From Pannonibacter indicus (GTDB lineage: Bacteria; Pseudomonadota; Alphaproteobacteria; Rhizobiales; Stappiaceae), in NCBI RefSeq assembly GCF_001418225.1, contig NZ_LIPT01000005.1, forward strand, positions 62,001-126,000: a stretch of 64,000 nucleotides of DNA, given 5' to 3'. Position numbers and translations under genes: made by a program. Within the stretch, counting starts at the first letter, position 1, and each line of letters starts with the position of its first letter. The notes under the pieces are model-generated. The model worked only from the letters and a program-made list of their open reading frames with translations. It was not told the DNA's origin and ran no database searches. Positions 8,288 to 17,174 of this stretch are shown here, piece after piece.

Positions 8288-9459
8288 TGACCAGCACATC
8301 CACACGCCCCCTGCACGCCTTCATCCATGTTCAGCACCTCCTCGGCACTGGCCACGCGGTGCGGGCGGCCGCCATCGGGCAGGCGCTGGCCACACGCGGC
8401 GTGGACGTGACGCTGGCGGCCGGCAACATTCTGCCGCCGACGCTGGATGTCTCAGGCCTCAACGTCATCGCCCTGCCGCCGGTGCGCAGTCCCGATGCAG
8501 TGTTCAACCGGCTGGTGACACCGGAAGGCACCGACATTGACGAAGCCTGGATGGCCCGCCGAGCAGAGGCCACTATGGCGGCCTTCACGGCGCGGCCCGT
8601 CGATATCCTCCTGACCGAAACTTATCCCTTCGGCCGCCGCCAGTTCGAATTCGAGCTGGCACCGCTTCTGGCTCATGCCCGTGCCTTGCCGCAGCGCCCG
8701 CTGACCGCCAGTTCCATCCGCGACATTCTGGTGCGCAAGCAGCAGCTTTGGAAGGAAGAGTGGATGGCGGATCAGGCGCTGGCCTCCTATGACCGGGTGC
8801 TTGTTCATTCCGATCCGGATTTCGTCGAGCTTGGCGACAGCTTTCCCTTCGCGGACCGCATTGCCCATCTGGTGCGCTACACCGGCTATGTCAGCACGGA
8901 CGGGCGCCCCGAGGCACCCGGTGAGGACGGGCGGGACGAAGTGATTCTCTCCTGCGGCGGCGGCGCCGTCTCTGCTGCGCTGATCGAGGCCGCTCTTGGT
9001 GCCCGCGCCCTGTCTGCCCGCGCCAATGACGCACGCTGGCGTCTGCTGGTGGGCCACGACGTGGAGGCGGAGGCCTTCGTCTCCTATGTGGCACGCGCGC
9101 CGGACGGCATGATTGTGGAGCGGGCAAGACGCGATTTTCCGAACCTGCTCACCCGGGCAAGGCTATCCGTCAGTCAGGTGGGTTACAACACGGTGCTGGA
9201 TATCCTGCGAGCGGGTGTGCCCAGCGTGCTTGTGCCCTTTGCGCAGGTGAAGGAAACCGAGCAGACGCAGCGCGCCGAAGCGCTGGCCGGCCACCGCCGG
9301 GCTGTCATGCTGGCCGAGAAGGACCTTTCTGCCGCCACACTTGCCCGGGCGGTGGATGAAGCCTTGTCCCTGCCCCCAACCGCCACCTCCGTGCGCCTTG
9401 GCGGCGCGGAGGCCAGCGCCGACATTCTCCTCAAGGATCTGGAAGAGTTCCGCACATGA
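8287..9459 (+). CDS. MurG-like glycosyltransferase, second copy
   Basis: A 390-residue GT-B protein that resembles the first gene of this operon in plan: an N-terminal glycine-rich loop LLGTGHAVRAA (near 18-28), a central SCGGGAVS segment (near 220-227) and VGYNTVLDILRAGVPSVLVP (near 299-318) at the donor side. ATG 8287 overlaps the previous stop by one base; a TTG one codon earlier is possible. Its stop overlaps the next gene by four bases. It may be an ancient paralogue of the 4703 gene, with a different acceptor. Confidence 0.8.
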   Translation: MTSTSTRPLHAFIHVQHLLGTGHAVRAAAIGQALATRGVDVTLAAGNILPPTLDVSGLNVIALPPVRSPDAVFNRLVTPEGTDIDEAWMARRAEATMAAFTARPVDILLTETYPFGRRQFEFELAPLLAHARALPQRPLTASSIRDILVRKQQLWKEEWMADQALASYDRVLVHSDPDFVELGDSFPFADRIAHLVRYTGYVSTDGRPEAPGEDGRDEVILSCGGGAVSAALIEAALGARALSARANDARWRLLVGHDVEAEAFVSYVARAPDGMIVERARRDFPNLLTRARLSVSQVGYNTVLDILRAGVPSVLVPFAQVKETEQTQRAEALAGHRRAVMLAEKDLSAATLARAVDEALSLPPTATSVRLGGAEASADILLKDLEEFRT

Positions 9460-10214
9460 CGATTGAGCTTGCCGCGTTCAGGGACAGCCTCAGGGCGCAT
9501 CTCGACTGGTTTGCGGAGCGGGACCGGAAGGTGCGTTTCTGGTGGCGCGATGATGATGCCATTGAGCCCACGCCTGCGCTGGAGGCCATCCTTGGACTTG
9601 CCCGTGCCCACAAGGTGCAGGTGGCCCTTGCCGTCATTCCCCGAAACGCGACGCAAGCGCTGGCGCAGCGGCTGGCGGAGGATCCCCATGCGGTGGTGCT
9701 GCAGCATGGCTGGCAGCATCTCAACCACCAGCTCAAGGACCTTGGCGAAAAGGCCGCCGAATTCGGCACGCGGCGGGATGAAACGGAAGCGCTGGCGGAG
9801 TTGAAGGCCGGATGCGAGAGGCTTGGCCAGCTGTTCGGGCCGCGCTTTGTGCCTGCCATGGTGCCGCCCTGGAACCGGATTGCCCCCGGCATCATCCGCC
9901 TTCTGCCGGAGGCCGGGCTGACAGGCCTGTCCACCTTCACCTGGCACTACCACGGGCCGCATGTGGTGCAGGCGCATGTGGACATCATCAAGTGGAAGAA
10001 GGACCGGCGCTTCATCGGCTGGAAGAGTGCGAGGAAGCGGCTGGACCTGCAGTTTCTGCGCCGCCGCAACACGGACAGCGAACCGCTGGGTATTCTCACT
10101 CACCATCTCGTTCACGACGAAGGGTGCCAGGCGTTTCTCGAAGACTTTCTCACCATCGCCGCGCACCATCCCGGTGCAGACTGGCCGGACGTGCCTGGGC
10201 TCTTCAGCGAGTAA
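9456..10214 (+). CDS. Polysaccharide deacetylase-like protein
   Basis: A 252-residue protein of the NodB-like (carbohydrate esterase 4) superfamily. It has the metal/catalytic Asp cluster WWRDDDA at residues 29-35, HGWQHLNHQ near 84-92 carrying the metal His residues, and VPPWNR near 135-140, a motif seen in putative glycan deacetylases that sit with glycosyltransferases. There is no signal peptide, so it would act in the cytoplasm on a lipid-linked or nucleotide-linked intermediate. ATG overlaps the preceding stop (ATGA), so it is translationally coupled as the last gene of the operon. Confidence 0.8.
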   Translation: MTIELAAFRDSLRAHLDWFAERDRKVRFWWRDDDAIEPTPALEAILGLARAHKVQVALAVIPRNATQALAQRLAEDPHAVVLQHGWQHLNHQLKDLGEKAAEFGTRRDETEALAELKAGCERLGQLFGPRFVPAMVPPWNRIAPGIIRLLPEAGLTGLSTFTWHYHGPHVVQAHVDIIKWKKDRRFIGWKSARKRLDLQFLRRRNTDSEPLGILTHHLVHDEGCQAFLEDFLTIAAHHPGADWPDVPGLFSE

Positions 10215-10250
10215 TACCAGCACTCAACGAGCTTGATTTACCGGATGCTG

Positions 10251-10316
10251 GTCAAGTCCATGCGGCGCATGAGCAATTTCAGGGCCTGATGCGTCAGCAT
10301 CGAAATCCTTGGCATG
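10251..10316 (-). repeat. Dispersed structured intergenic repeat, copy 2
   Basis: Read on the minus strand, this matches the family core: CCAAGGATTTCGATGCTGAC, then GCATCAGGCCCTGAAATTGC, then CATGCGCCGCATGGACTTGA. GATGC/GCATC can pair. A second imperfect hairpin (CCAGCA/TGCTGG) follows at 10216-10251. It fills the gap between the convergent deacetylase and zur genes. Confidence 0.7.
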
Positions 10317-10324
10317 CGAAACTG

Positions 10325-10771
10325 TCACTGCGCGGCGGCAGCTTCGCGGCAGGTGCAGCAGAGGCCGCGCAGCTCGATCACCGTCTTGTGCAGGGCAAAG
10401 CCCTCGGCGTTGGCCCAGCCGCTGAGCCGCTTGGAGATCTCTTCATCGGCAAATTCGCTCACCGATCCGCAGGTTTCGCAGATGGCGAAAGCCGTGCTGG
10501 CGTGGTCCTCGCAGGAGGGATGGCGGCAGGCCACGAACGCATTGAGGCTTTCCAGCCGGTGCACCATGCCCATTTCAACAAGCTTTTCCAGCGCCCGGTA
10601 GACCTGCAGCGGCGCCCGGAAGCCCTCCACCCGCAGCTTGTCGAGGATGGTATAGGCCGTCAGTGGTCCTTGCGCCTCTTCCAAAGCGCCAAACACGAGG
10701 TTCTGGTTGCGTGTCAGGCCCGAGCGGTCGTGGTAATGGTGGTGATGATGATGGTCGTGGTGGTCACTCAT
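10325..10771 (-). CDS. zur: Zinc uptake regulator Zur (Fur family)
   Basis: A 148-residue Fur-family repressor. The winged-helix segment includes PLTAYTILDKLR and APLQVYRALEKLVEMGMVHR, and the C-terminal dimerisation part has the structural-zinc cysteine pairs CETC and CCTC. It sits at the end of zur-znuB-znuC and near a candidate operator, so repression of zinc uptake genes when zinc is sufficient is the expected role. Unusually, the N-terminus is a His run (MSDHHDHHHHHHYHD). The start is the ATG at 10771, with AGAAGGA seven bases upstream. Confidence 0.93.
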   Translation of the reverse strand: MSDHHDHHHHHHYHDRSGLTRNQNLVFGALEEAQGPLTAYTILDKLRVEGFRAPLQVYRALEKLVEMGMVHRLESLNAFVACRHPSCEDHASTAFAICETCGSVSEFADEEISKRLSGWANAEGFALHKTVIELRGLCCTCREAAAAQ

Positions 10772-10797
10772 CGTCGTTTCCTTCTCTCCGCCGCCGG

Positions 10798-11625
10798 TCA
10801 GCCCTGGCCCACACTGTCTGCGCGCCGCTTGCGGCCCAGCATGGCCCACGCTGGAAACAGGCTTACACCGAAAAGCAGCATAGCCGCCACCACGATGGAA
10901 GGTCCTGAGGGCGTGTCAAAATGCAGTGAGGCAAATAGCCCCATGACGACGGCACAGGCCCCGACCAGCGCCGCGACCACCGCCATCTGCTCGGGCCCGC
11001 CGGACAGCCGCCGGGCGGCCGCAGCAGGAATGATCAGCAGAGCGGTGATCAGCAGCACGCCGACAATCTTCATGGCAATGGCGATCACGGTCGCCATCAG
11101 CACCATGAAGATGAGGTTGGCCCGCTGCGGCTGCATGCCTTCTGCTTCAGCCAGATCGGTGTTGACAGTTGCGGCGAAGAGCGGCCGCCAGATCATCGCC
11201 AGCACGACCAGCACGGCTGCGCCACCTGCATAGATGATACCGATGTCCAGACGCGATACGGCGAGGATATCGCCGAAGAGGAAGCCCATCAGATCCATGC
11301 GGATCCAGGTCATGAAGGCCAGGCACACAAGGCCCAGCGCCAGCGAGGAATGGGCGAGAAGCCCCAGCAGCGCATCAGAGGAGAGGCCGCCGCGCCGCTG
11401 CAGGGTGAGCAGCAGCAGCGACACCAGCGTGCAGATGAGAAAGACCGCCAGCGTGATGTTGACATTCAGCAGGAACGCCAGCGCCACACCCAGCAGCGAG
11501 GCGTGGGACAGGGTGTCGCCGAAATAGGCCAGCCGCCGCCAGACGATGAAACAACCGAGCGGACCGGTCACAAGCGCAACGCCGATGCCGGCCAGAATGG
11601 CACGTGTGAAGAAATCATCCAGCAT
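10798..11625 (-). CDS. znuB: Zinc ABC transporter permease ZnuB
   Basis: A 275-residue membrane permease of the ABC-3 family with about eight hydrophobic helices and the family segment GDTLSHASLLGVALAF near residues 35-50. It would form the zinc channel with ZnuC as ATPase and ZnuA as periplasmic binding protein. AGGAGG precedes the start, which lies inside the end of znuC (11-base overlap), showing tight coupling. Confidence 0.95.
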   Translation of the reverse strand: MLDDFFTRAILAGIGVALVTGPLGCFIVWRRLAYFGDTLSHASLLGVALAFLLNVNITLAVFLICTLVSLLLLTLQRRGGLSSDALLGLLAHSSLALGLVCLAFMTWIRMDLMGFLFGDILAVSRLDIGIIYAGGAAVLVVLAMIWRPLFAATVNTDLAEAEGMQPQRANLIFMVLMATVIAIAMKIVGVLLITALLIIPAAAARRLSGGPEQMAVVAALVGACAVVMGLFASLHFDTPSGPSIVVAAMLLFGVSLFPAWAMLGRKRRADSVGQG

Positions 11626-12526
11626 GGCGCCCGTCCTCCTTCACGCAGTTGCAAGGCTCCACACCCGCTTCATGGGCGTGATCATGTCCGTGGTGATGAT
11701 GGTCCCCGTGATGGTGATGATCATGCGCGTGATCGTGATGCCCATCTCCCGGATGGCAGCTGTCAGTGACCGAACCATCCGCATGGCGGACCCGGCCATC
11801 GGGCAGATGCTCGTGATCGTGACTGTGCTCATAGACCGCCAGCGCCCCTGCGGCACGGATGCCGAAGAGTTCGCGGTAGGCGCTGGAGCGGGCGACGTTG
11901 ACCGGTGTGCCACGGCAGCAGACATGACCGTTGAGGCAGATGACCTGATCGGTGGCGGCCATAACCACATGCAAGTCGTGGGAAATCATCAGGATTCCAC
12001 AGCCGGTCCGGTCGCGCAGGTCCTTGATCAGGTCGTAGAGCAGGATCTCGCCATTGTAGTCCACCCCCTGCACCGGCTCGTCCAGCACAAGAAGGTCAGG
12101 CTTGCGGGCAAAGGCGCGGGCCAGCAGTGCCCGCTGCATCTCGCCGCCTGAGAGGTTGCGCATCTCCGCCTTGATCAGATGGGCAATGCCGGTAGCGGAC
12201 AGGGCCTCAAGGGCTTCAGCCTCCGACAGCGGCGAGGTGAGTCGCATGAAGCGGCCGACCGTCAGCGGCAGCGTCCAGTCGATGGCAACCTTCTGCGGCA
12301 CATAGCCAACGCGCAGCCCGTTCTTCCGGATGGCGGAGCCCTCCGTTGGCGCGATGATGCCAAGGGACATTTTCGCTGTCGTGGACTTGCCGGATCCATT
12401 GGGGCCGATGAGCGTGACAATTTCACGCGGGGCCACGGTCAGATCGACGCCGCGCACCAGCCAGCGGCCGTCGCGCTGCACGCCGGCATTGGACAGTTGG
12501 ATGAGATGGGAACCGCTGGGAGACAA
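11615..12526 (-). CDS. znuC: Zinc ABC transporter ATPase ZnuC
   Basis: A 303-residue ATP-binding subunit with all canonical motifs: Walker A GPNGSGKST at 41-49, signature LSGGE at 125-129, Walker B LLVLDE near 145-150 and the switch His in MISHDLH. The last 70 residues are a His-rich tail, which is unusual in the cytoplasmic ATPase and may bind or sense zinc. TTG at 12526 is the best start (GGAAAG eight bases upstream). It is divergent from znuA across a 154-base control region. Confidence 0.95.
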   Translation of the reverse strand: MSPSGSHLIQLSNAGVQRDGRWLVRGVDLTVAPREIVTLIGPNGSGKSTTAKMSLGIIAPTEGSAIRKNGLRVGYVPQKVAIDWTLPLTVGRFMRLTSPLSEAEALEALSATGIAHLIKAEMRNLSGGEMQRALLARAFARKPDLLVLDEPVQGVDYNGEILLYDLIKDLRDRTGCGILMISHDLHVVMAATDQVICLNGHVCCRGTPVNVARSSAYRELFGIRAAGALAVYEHSHDHEHLPDGRVRHADGSVTDSCHPGDGHHDHAHDHHHHGDHHHHGHDHAHEAGVEPCNCVKEDGRHAG

Positions 12527-12597
12527 GCCAGTTGCTTTCCAGTGTGAGGATCGGGGTTGCCGGGACTTATCTCATACGTTATACGATCACGCAAACA

Positions 12598-12614
12598 ATG
12601 TAACAACATAACAT
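12598..12614. promoter_or_regulatory. Candidate Zur operator between znuC and znuA
   Basis: The A/T-rich imperfect palindrome ATGTAACAACATAACAT resembles the general Zur-box form (TGTTAT...ATAACA). A second, similar element (ATACGTTATACGAT) lies about 25 bases to the left. Both fall in the divergent znuC/znuA promoter region, where a Zur box is expected. Confidence 0.55.
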
Positions 12615-12680
12615 CACAGGTTCCGCCTGACGCGCCTCCTGCGCCGGGCCTTTCCCCCCGAGGACTGAAGGAGACTTCCC

Positions 12681-13715
12681 ATGTCCCAGACTTTCCGCAC
12701 CGGCTCCAAGAGCCGCCTCACCCGCGCAGCACTGGGCGGCACGGCCCTGATGCTGCTCAACATTTCCCCTGTGCTCGCCGCGCCCAAGGTCATTGCCTCG
12801 ATCAAGCCGGTGCAGAGCCTCGTTGCCGCCGTCATGGACGGCGTCGGTGAGCCCTCCGTCATCGTCGATGGCGCCGCCTCGCCGCATACCTTCGCGCTGA
12901 AGCCTTCAACCGCCAAGCTGATCGCGGATGCGGATGTGGTGTTCTGGGTCGGGCCGGAGCTGGAGCCATTCCTCTCAAAGCCGCTCGAAACGCTGGGCGA
13001 AAAGGCCCAGGCCATCGAACTGTCCGAAGCGCCGGGCGTCAACAAGCTGCCGGTGCGCGAGGATGCCAATTTCGAGCCGCATGACCATGGTCATGAAGAG
13101 GGCGAAGCAGGGCACAGCCATGCGGGGCATGATCACAGTCATGGCCATTCGCATTCACATGACCACGGCCATGGCCATGGTCACGAGCATGGCGAGTTTG
13201 ACGCCCACGTCTGGCTGGACCCGGAAAACGCCAAGGCCATGGCGGACGACATTGCCCACCACCTGTCCGAAGCCGATCCGGAGAACGCAGCTACTTATGC
13301 CGCCAATGCCGCTGCGCTGAAGGAAAAGCTGACGGCGCTGGAAACCGAGCTCGCCGCCGAGCTGGAGCCGGTGAAGGACAAGCCCTTCATCGTCTTCCAC
13401 GATGCCTACCAGTATTTCGAACACCGCTTCGGCGTGCGGGCGGCCGGCTCCGTCACCCTCAGCCCGGAAGTGCAGCCGGGCGCCGAGCGTGTCGCCGCGC
13501 TGCGCACCAAGCTGAAGGACCTGGGTGCCGTCTGCGTCTTTTCCGAGCCGCAGTTCGAGCCGAAGCTGGTCAGCGTGCTGATCGAAGGCACGGATGTGCG
13601 CAGCGGCGTGCTCGACCCGCTGGGCGCGGGTGTGGCCAATGGCAAGGACCTCTATTTCGAGGTGACCCGCAACATGGCTGCTTCGCTGAAGTCCTGCCTG
13701 TCCGGCGCGAACTGA
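12681..13715 (+). CDS. znuA: Periplasmic zinc-binding protein ZnuA
   Basis: A 344-residue cluster 9 substrate-binding protein. A signal peptide spans about residues 1-33. The zinc site ligands are in the expected places: H69 (SPHTF), H176 (DAHVWLD) after the loop, and HDAYQYF near 236. The His/Asp/Glu-rich loop at about 134-170 is typical of zinc rather than manganese binders and is very long here. It is transcribed apart from znuCB-zur but shares the control region, and it ends in a strong terminator. Confidence 0.96.
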   Translation: MSQTFRTGSKSRLTRAALGGTALMLLNISPVLAAPKVIASIKPVQSLVAAVMDGVGEPSVIVDGAASPHTFALKPSTAKLIADADVVFWVGPELEPFLSKPLETLGEKAQAIELSEAPGVNKLPVREDANFEPHDHGHEEGEAGHSHAGHDHSHGHSHSHDHGHGHGHEHGEFDAHVWLDPENAKAMADDIAHHLSEADPENAATYAANAAALKEKLTALETELAAELEPVKDKPFIVFHDAYQYFEHRFGVRAAGSVTLSPEVQPGAERVAALRTKLKDLGAVCVFSEPQFEPKLVSVLIEGTDVRSGVLDPLGAGVANGKDLYFEVTRNMAASLKSCLSGAN

Positions 13716-13746
13716 TCGCGCCCATGACGGCAAGCCTGAAACATCA

Positions 13747-13777
13747 AGGGCGCGGAGATGATCCGCGCCCTGTTTTT
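13747..13777 (+). terminator. Rho-independent terminator after znuA
   Basis: A perfect 10-base stem (AGGGCGCGGA / TCCGCGCCCT) with a 5-base loop is followed by GTTTTTC. It lies 32 bases after the znuA stop. Confidence 0.9.
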
Positions 13778-13980
13778 CGTTGAACGACAGTCATTTCGTC
13801 ATGGCATGACTTGATCATTCCATCCGTGCCGCGACCTCTCATAATGGGCAGTCAGCACGGAAAGACAGCAATGTTGAGGCCCCGCCGGGCAGAAGCGTCA
13901 CGGCATGGATGCCATGGCATGACGAAAACGGTTTGCGTTCCCCGCAACCGGCGGCCCCACATGTGCCCGCCTTCAGGCTC

Positions 13981-14080
13981 ATACCAAGGCTCCGGGATGC
14001 TGACGCATCACGCCTCGAAATTGCTCAGGCGCCGCACGGGCTTGGCCAACTCTCGATGAGACAAGCTCATCGCGAGTTGG
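13981..14080 (+). repeat. Dispersed structured repeat, copy 3, with extra hairpin
   Basis: Bases 13981-14045 carry the family core (ATACCAAGGC, GATGCTGACGCATC, then GCCGCACGGGCTTG). Directly after it, 14046-14060 and 14066-14080 form a 15-base stem with one mismatch around ACAAG. The element occupies the convergent gap between znuA and cysNC (13716-14082) and may help to end cysNC transcription. Nothing else credible is coded there. Confidence 0.75.
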
Positions 14081-14082
14081 TC

Positions 14083-16020
14083 TCAAATCCCCTCACCGGC
14101 TGCGAAATAGCCGATGGCGGGAATGATGCCTTCGCAGCGCAGGTAATTGAGCACCTCCTCCGCCAGAGCCTCAGCCTCACGCCCGGCGGTCTTGAGGTGC
14201 AGTTCCGGGTTTTCCGGAGCTTCATAGGGGCTGCTGATGCCGGTGAAGTTCGGGATCTCGCCCGCCATCGCCTTCTTGTAGAGACCCTTCGGATCACGCG
14301 CCTTGCAATCCTCCAGCGGCGTGTCCACGAAGATCTCGATGAACTCGCCAGGCTGCAGCAGCTCGCGGGCCATCTGGCGCTCGGCCTTGAAGGGCGAGAT
14401 GAAGGACACCAGCGTGATCAGGCCTGCATCGGTGAAGAGCTTGGCCACCTCGCCGACGCGGCGGATGTTTTCCACCCGGTCGCCATCGGTGAAGCCCAGA
14501 TCGCGGTTCAGCCCATGGCGCACGTTGTCGCCGTCGAGCACATAGGTGTGCCGGCCTTCCAGATGCAGCTTCTTCTCCACGATGGAGGCGATGGTGGATT
14601 TGCCGGAACCGGACAGCCCGGTGAACCACAGCACCACCGGCTTCTGCCGCAGGCTCTCGCTGCGCGCCGCCTTGTCCACGTCCAGCGCCTGCCAGTGGAT
14701 ATTGCTCGCCCGGCGCAGCGCATGGGCCACCATGCCCGCTCCCACCGTCGCATTGGTCATGCGGTCGATCAGGATGAAGGCACCGGTCGTGCGGTTGTCC
14801 TTGTAGGCGTCGAACGCCACGGCTCCGGAAAGCGCCAGATTGCACAGGCCGATCTCGTTCAGCGCCAGCGTCTTGGCTGCCGTCTGCTCGAAGGTGTTGA
14901 CGTTGATCTTGTGGCGGATGTCGGTGACGGAGGCCGCCAGCGTGCGTGCGCCGATCTTCATGAGATAGGAGCGGCCGGGCAGCAGGGCGTCTTCCGCCAT
15001 CCAGATCACATGGGCGGAGAACTGGTCCGCCACATCAGGCCGTGCCTGCACCGGCGCCAGCACGTCGCCGCGTGAAATATCGATCTCGTCCTTGAGCACG
15101 ATGGTCACCGCTTCACCGGCCCTTGCGCTGTCCACATCGCCGCCCGCACCCAGAATGCGGGTGACCTGGGATGTCTTGCCGGAAGCTGCAACGATCAGTT
15201 CCTCTCCCACGGACACGCGGCCGCTGGCGATGGTGCCGGAATAGCCGCGGAAGTCGAGGTTCGGGCGGTTCACCCACTGCACGGGGAAACGGAAGGTACG
15301 GGCCTCCTCAGCCCCGTTCACATCGACGCTTTCCAGATGCTCCAGCAGCACCGGACCATCATACCAGGGCATGCGGGCGCTGCGGGTGGTGACATTGTCG
15401 CCATAGCGGGCGGAGATGGGGATCGCCTGGAGCGTCTCGAAGCCGAAGCCACGGGCCAGCTCCTCGAAGGCCTCCCGGATTTCGTTGAAACGCTCCTGCG
15501 AGAAATCCACCAGGTCGATCTTGTTCACCGCCAGCACCGCGTGGCGGATGCCCAGCAGCGAAGCAATGAAGGCGTGGCGGCGGGTCTGGGTCATCAGCCC
15601 GTGGCGGGCATCGACCAGCAGCACGGCAAGATCAGCGGTGGAAGCGCCGGTCGCCATGTTGCGGGTGTATTGCTCGTGGCCCGGCGTGTCGGCAACGATG
15701 AACTTGCGCTTGCCGGTGGCGAAGAAGCGGTAGGCCACGTCGATGGTGATGCCCTGCTCGCGCTCGGCCTCAAGACCATCCACCAGCAGGGCCAGGTCCA
15801 TGTCCTCGCCCACGGTGCCGTGCTTGCGGCTGTCCTTTTCCAGTGCTGCCAGCTGGTCCTCGAAGATCAGCTTGGTGTCATAGAGCAGGCGCCCGATCAG
15901 GGTGGACTTGCCGTCGTCGACGCTGCCGCAGGTGAGGAAGCGCAGCTGGTCCTTGTTTTCCTGCGAACGGATATAGTCGAGCACGGCCTCTTCGGACGTG
16001 AGCTTTTCGGAGAAGTCCAT
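14083..16020 (-). CDS. cysNC: Bifunctional sulfate adenylyltransferase subunit 1 / APS kinase
   Basis: A 645-residue fusion. The N-terminal part is the CysN GTPase (P-loop GSVDDGKST near residues 32-40, [16 protein letters not shown]) that drives APS synthesis with CysD. The C-terminal 200 residues are APS kinase ([10 protein letters not shown]-loop near 465), making PAPS. The fusion is the NodQ-like arrangement common in rhizobia. It starts two bases after cysD ends, so the two are one operon. The products feed cysteine synthesis and could also serve sulfotransferases. Confidence 0.96.
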   Translation of the reverse strand: MDFSEKLTSEEAVLDYIRSQENKDQLRFLTCGSVDDGKSTLIGRLLYDTKLIFEDQLAALEKDSRKHGTVGEDMDLALLVDGLEAEREQGITIDVAYRFFATGKRKFIVADTPGHEQYTRNMATGASTADLAVLLVDARHGLMTQTRRHAFIASLLGIRHAVLAVNKIDLVDFSQERFNEIREAFEELARGFGFETLQAIPISARYGDNVTTRSARMPWYDGPVLLEHLESVDVNGAEEARTFRFPVQWVNRPNLDFRGYSGTIASGRVSVGEELIVAASGKTSQVTRILGAGGDVDSARAGEAVTIVLKDEIDISRGDVLAPVQARPDVADQFSAHVIWMAEDALLPGRSYLMKIGARTLAASVTDIRHKINVNTFEQTAAKTLALNEIGLCNLALSGAVAFDAYKDNRTTGAFILIDRMTNATVGAGMVAHALRRASNIHWQALDVDKAARSESLRQKPVVLWFTGLSGSGKSTIASIVEKKLHLEGRHTYVLDGDNVRHGLNRDLGFTDGDRVENIRRVGEVAKLFTDAGLITLVSFISPFKAERQMARELLQPGEFIEIFVDTPLEDCKARDPKGLYKKAMAGEIPNFTGISSPYEAPENPELHLKTAGREAEALAEEVLNYLRCEGIIPAIGYFAAGEGI

Positions 16021-16022
16021 GA

Positions 16023-16928
16023 TCAGAAATACCCCTCGCGCTTCTTCTTTTCCATGGAGGCGCTGTCGTCGTGGTCGATCAAGCGGCCGGAGCGTTCGGA
16101 TGTGCGCGCAATCAGCATCTCGCGCAGGATGGCCGGCAGCGTGTCAGCCTCCGATTCAATGGCACCGGTCAGCGGGTAGCAGCCGAGCGTGCGGAAGCGG
16201 ACGGATTTCTCTTCCACCGTTTCCCCGGCCCGCAGCTTCATCCGGTCATCATCGACCATGATGAGCATGCCGTCCCGCTCCACTACCGGGCGGCGGGCGG
16301 CGTAATAGAGCGGCACCATGGGGATGTTTTCGGCCAGGATGTATTGCCAGATGTCCAGCTCGGTCCAGTTGGACAGCGGGAAGGCGCGGATGGATTCGCC
16401 CTTCGCCACACGGGCGTTGTAGAGGTTCCACAGTTCCGGCCGCTGGTTCTTCGGGTCCCAGGTGTGGGCCGCCGTGCGGAAGGAAAAGACGCGCTCCTTG
16501 GCGCGGGATTTTTCCTCGTCGCGCCGTGCACCGCCAAAGGCCGCATCGAAGCCGTATTTCGTCAGCGCCTGCTTCAGCGCCTCGGTCTTCATGATGTGGG
16601 TGTGGACCTGCGAGCCGTGGTCGAAGGGATTGATGTTCTGCGCCAGCCCGTCCGGGTTGGTGTGAACGATCAGTTCCAGCCCGAGCCGCTTCACCGTCTC
16701 GTCGCGGAAAGTGATCATCTCGCGGAACTTCCAGCCCGTATCCACATGCAGGAAGGGAAAAGGCGGCTTCGAGGGATAGAAGGCCTTCATCGCCAGATGG
16801 AGCATCACGGAGGAGTCCTTGCCGATGGAATAGAGCATCACCGGATTGCGGAACTCTGCCGCCACCTCGCGGATGATGTGAATGCTCTCCGCCTCAAGGC
16901 GCCGGAGATTGCTGAGCCGGTCTGACAT
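16023..16928 (-). CDS. cysD: Sulfate adenylyltransferase subunit 2
   Basis: A 301-residue PP-loop ATP pyrophosphatase. It shows [13 protein letters not shown] (the SGGKDS-like loop, near residues 33-45), [16 protein letters not shown] and the C-terminal YPLTGAI and KKREGYF typical of CysD. It transfers AMP from ATP to sulfate within the CysDN complex. The start was set at the MSDRLSN methionine, which has GGAAGAAGG upstream; the longer frame would extend into the promoter. Confidence 0.96.
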   Translation of the reverse strand: MSDRLSNLRRLEAESIHIIREVAAEFRNPVMLYSIGKDSSVMLHLAMKAFYPSKPPFPFLHVDTGWKFREMITFRDETVKRLGLELIVHTNPDGLAQNINPFDHGSQVHTHIMKTEALKQALTKYGFDAAFGGARRDEEKSRAKERVFSFRTAAHTWDPKNQRPELWNLYNARVAKGESIRAFPLSNWTELDIWQYILAENIPMVPLYYAARRPVVERDGMLIMVDDDRMKLRAGETVEEKSVRFRTLGCYPLTGAIESEADTLPAILREMLIARTSERSGRLIDHDDSASMEKKKREGYF

Positions 16929-17008
16929 GCGATTGCCTTCTTCCACTCCCTCTTCCCGCTGCGCTGCTGCGCCGGGAAACATGTGCGCGAGACTATAGGG
17001 CGTTGCCC

Positions 17009-17034
17009 TTGCGCATAAGAAACAGTTTTGCGCA
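17009..17034. promoter_or_regulatory. Direct repeats upstream of cysD
   Basis: TTGCGCA occurs twice, 19 bases apart centre to centre, 81-106 bases upstream of the cysD start. The spacing of about two helical turns suits a dimeric activator such as a LysR-type sulfur regulator, but no regulator is identified. The rest of 16929-17174 shows no gene. Confidence 0.3.
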
Positions 17035-17174
17035 GATTGCCAGAAGCTGGACCTTTACTCCCGCTTTTTGAAGCCATGAGAGAAATCCCTTCGGCAGCAT
17101 CAATTTGCACGCTGTGCCGCGCAGCGGGCATGGACACAGGCCGTGCCCGGCACACAGGGGCATGTATCAATCGG

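Noticed and set aside
9812-11233. 473-codon frame spanning the deacetylase end, zur and znuB on the other strand
   Set aside because: It runs through several genes and a repeat; the translation is low complexity.
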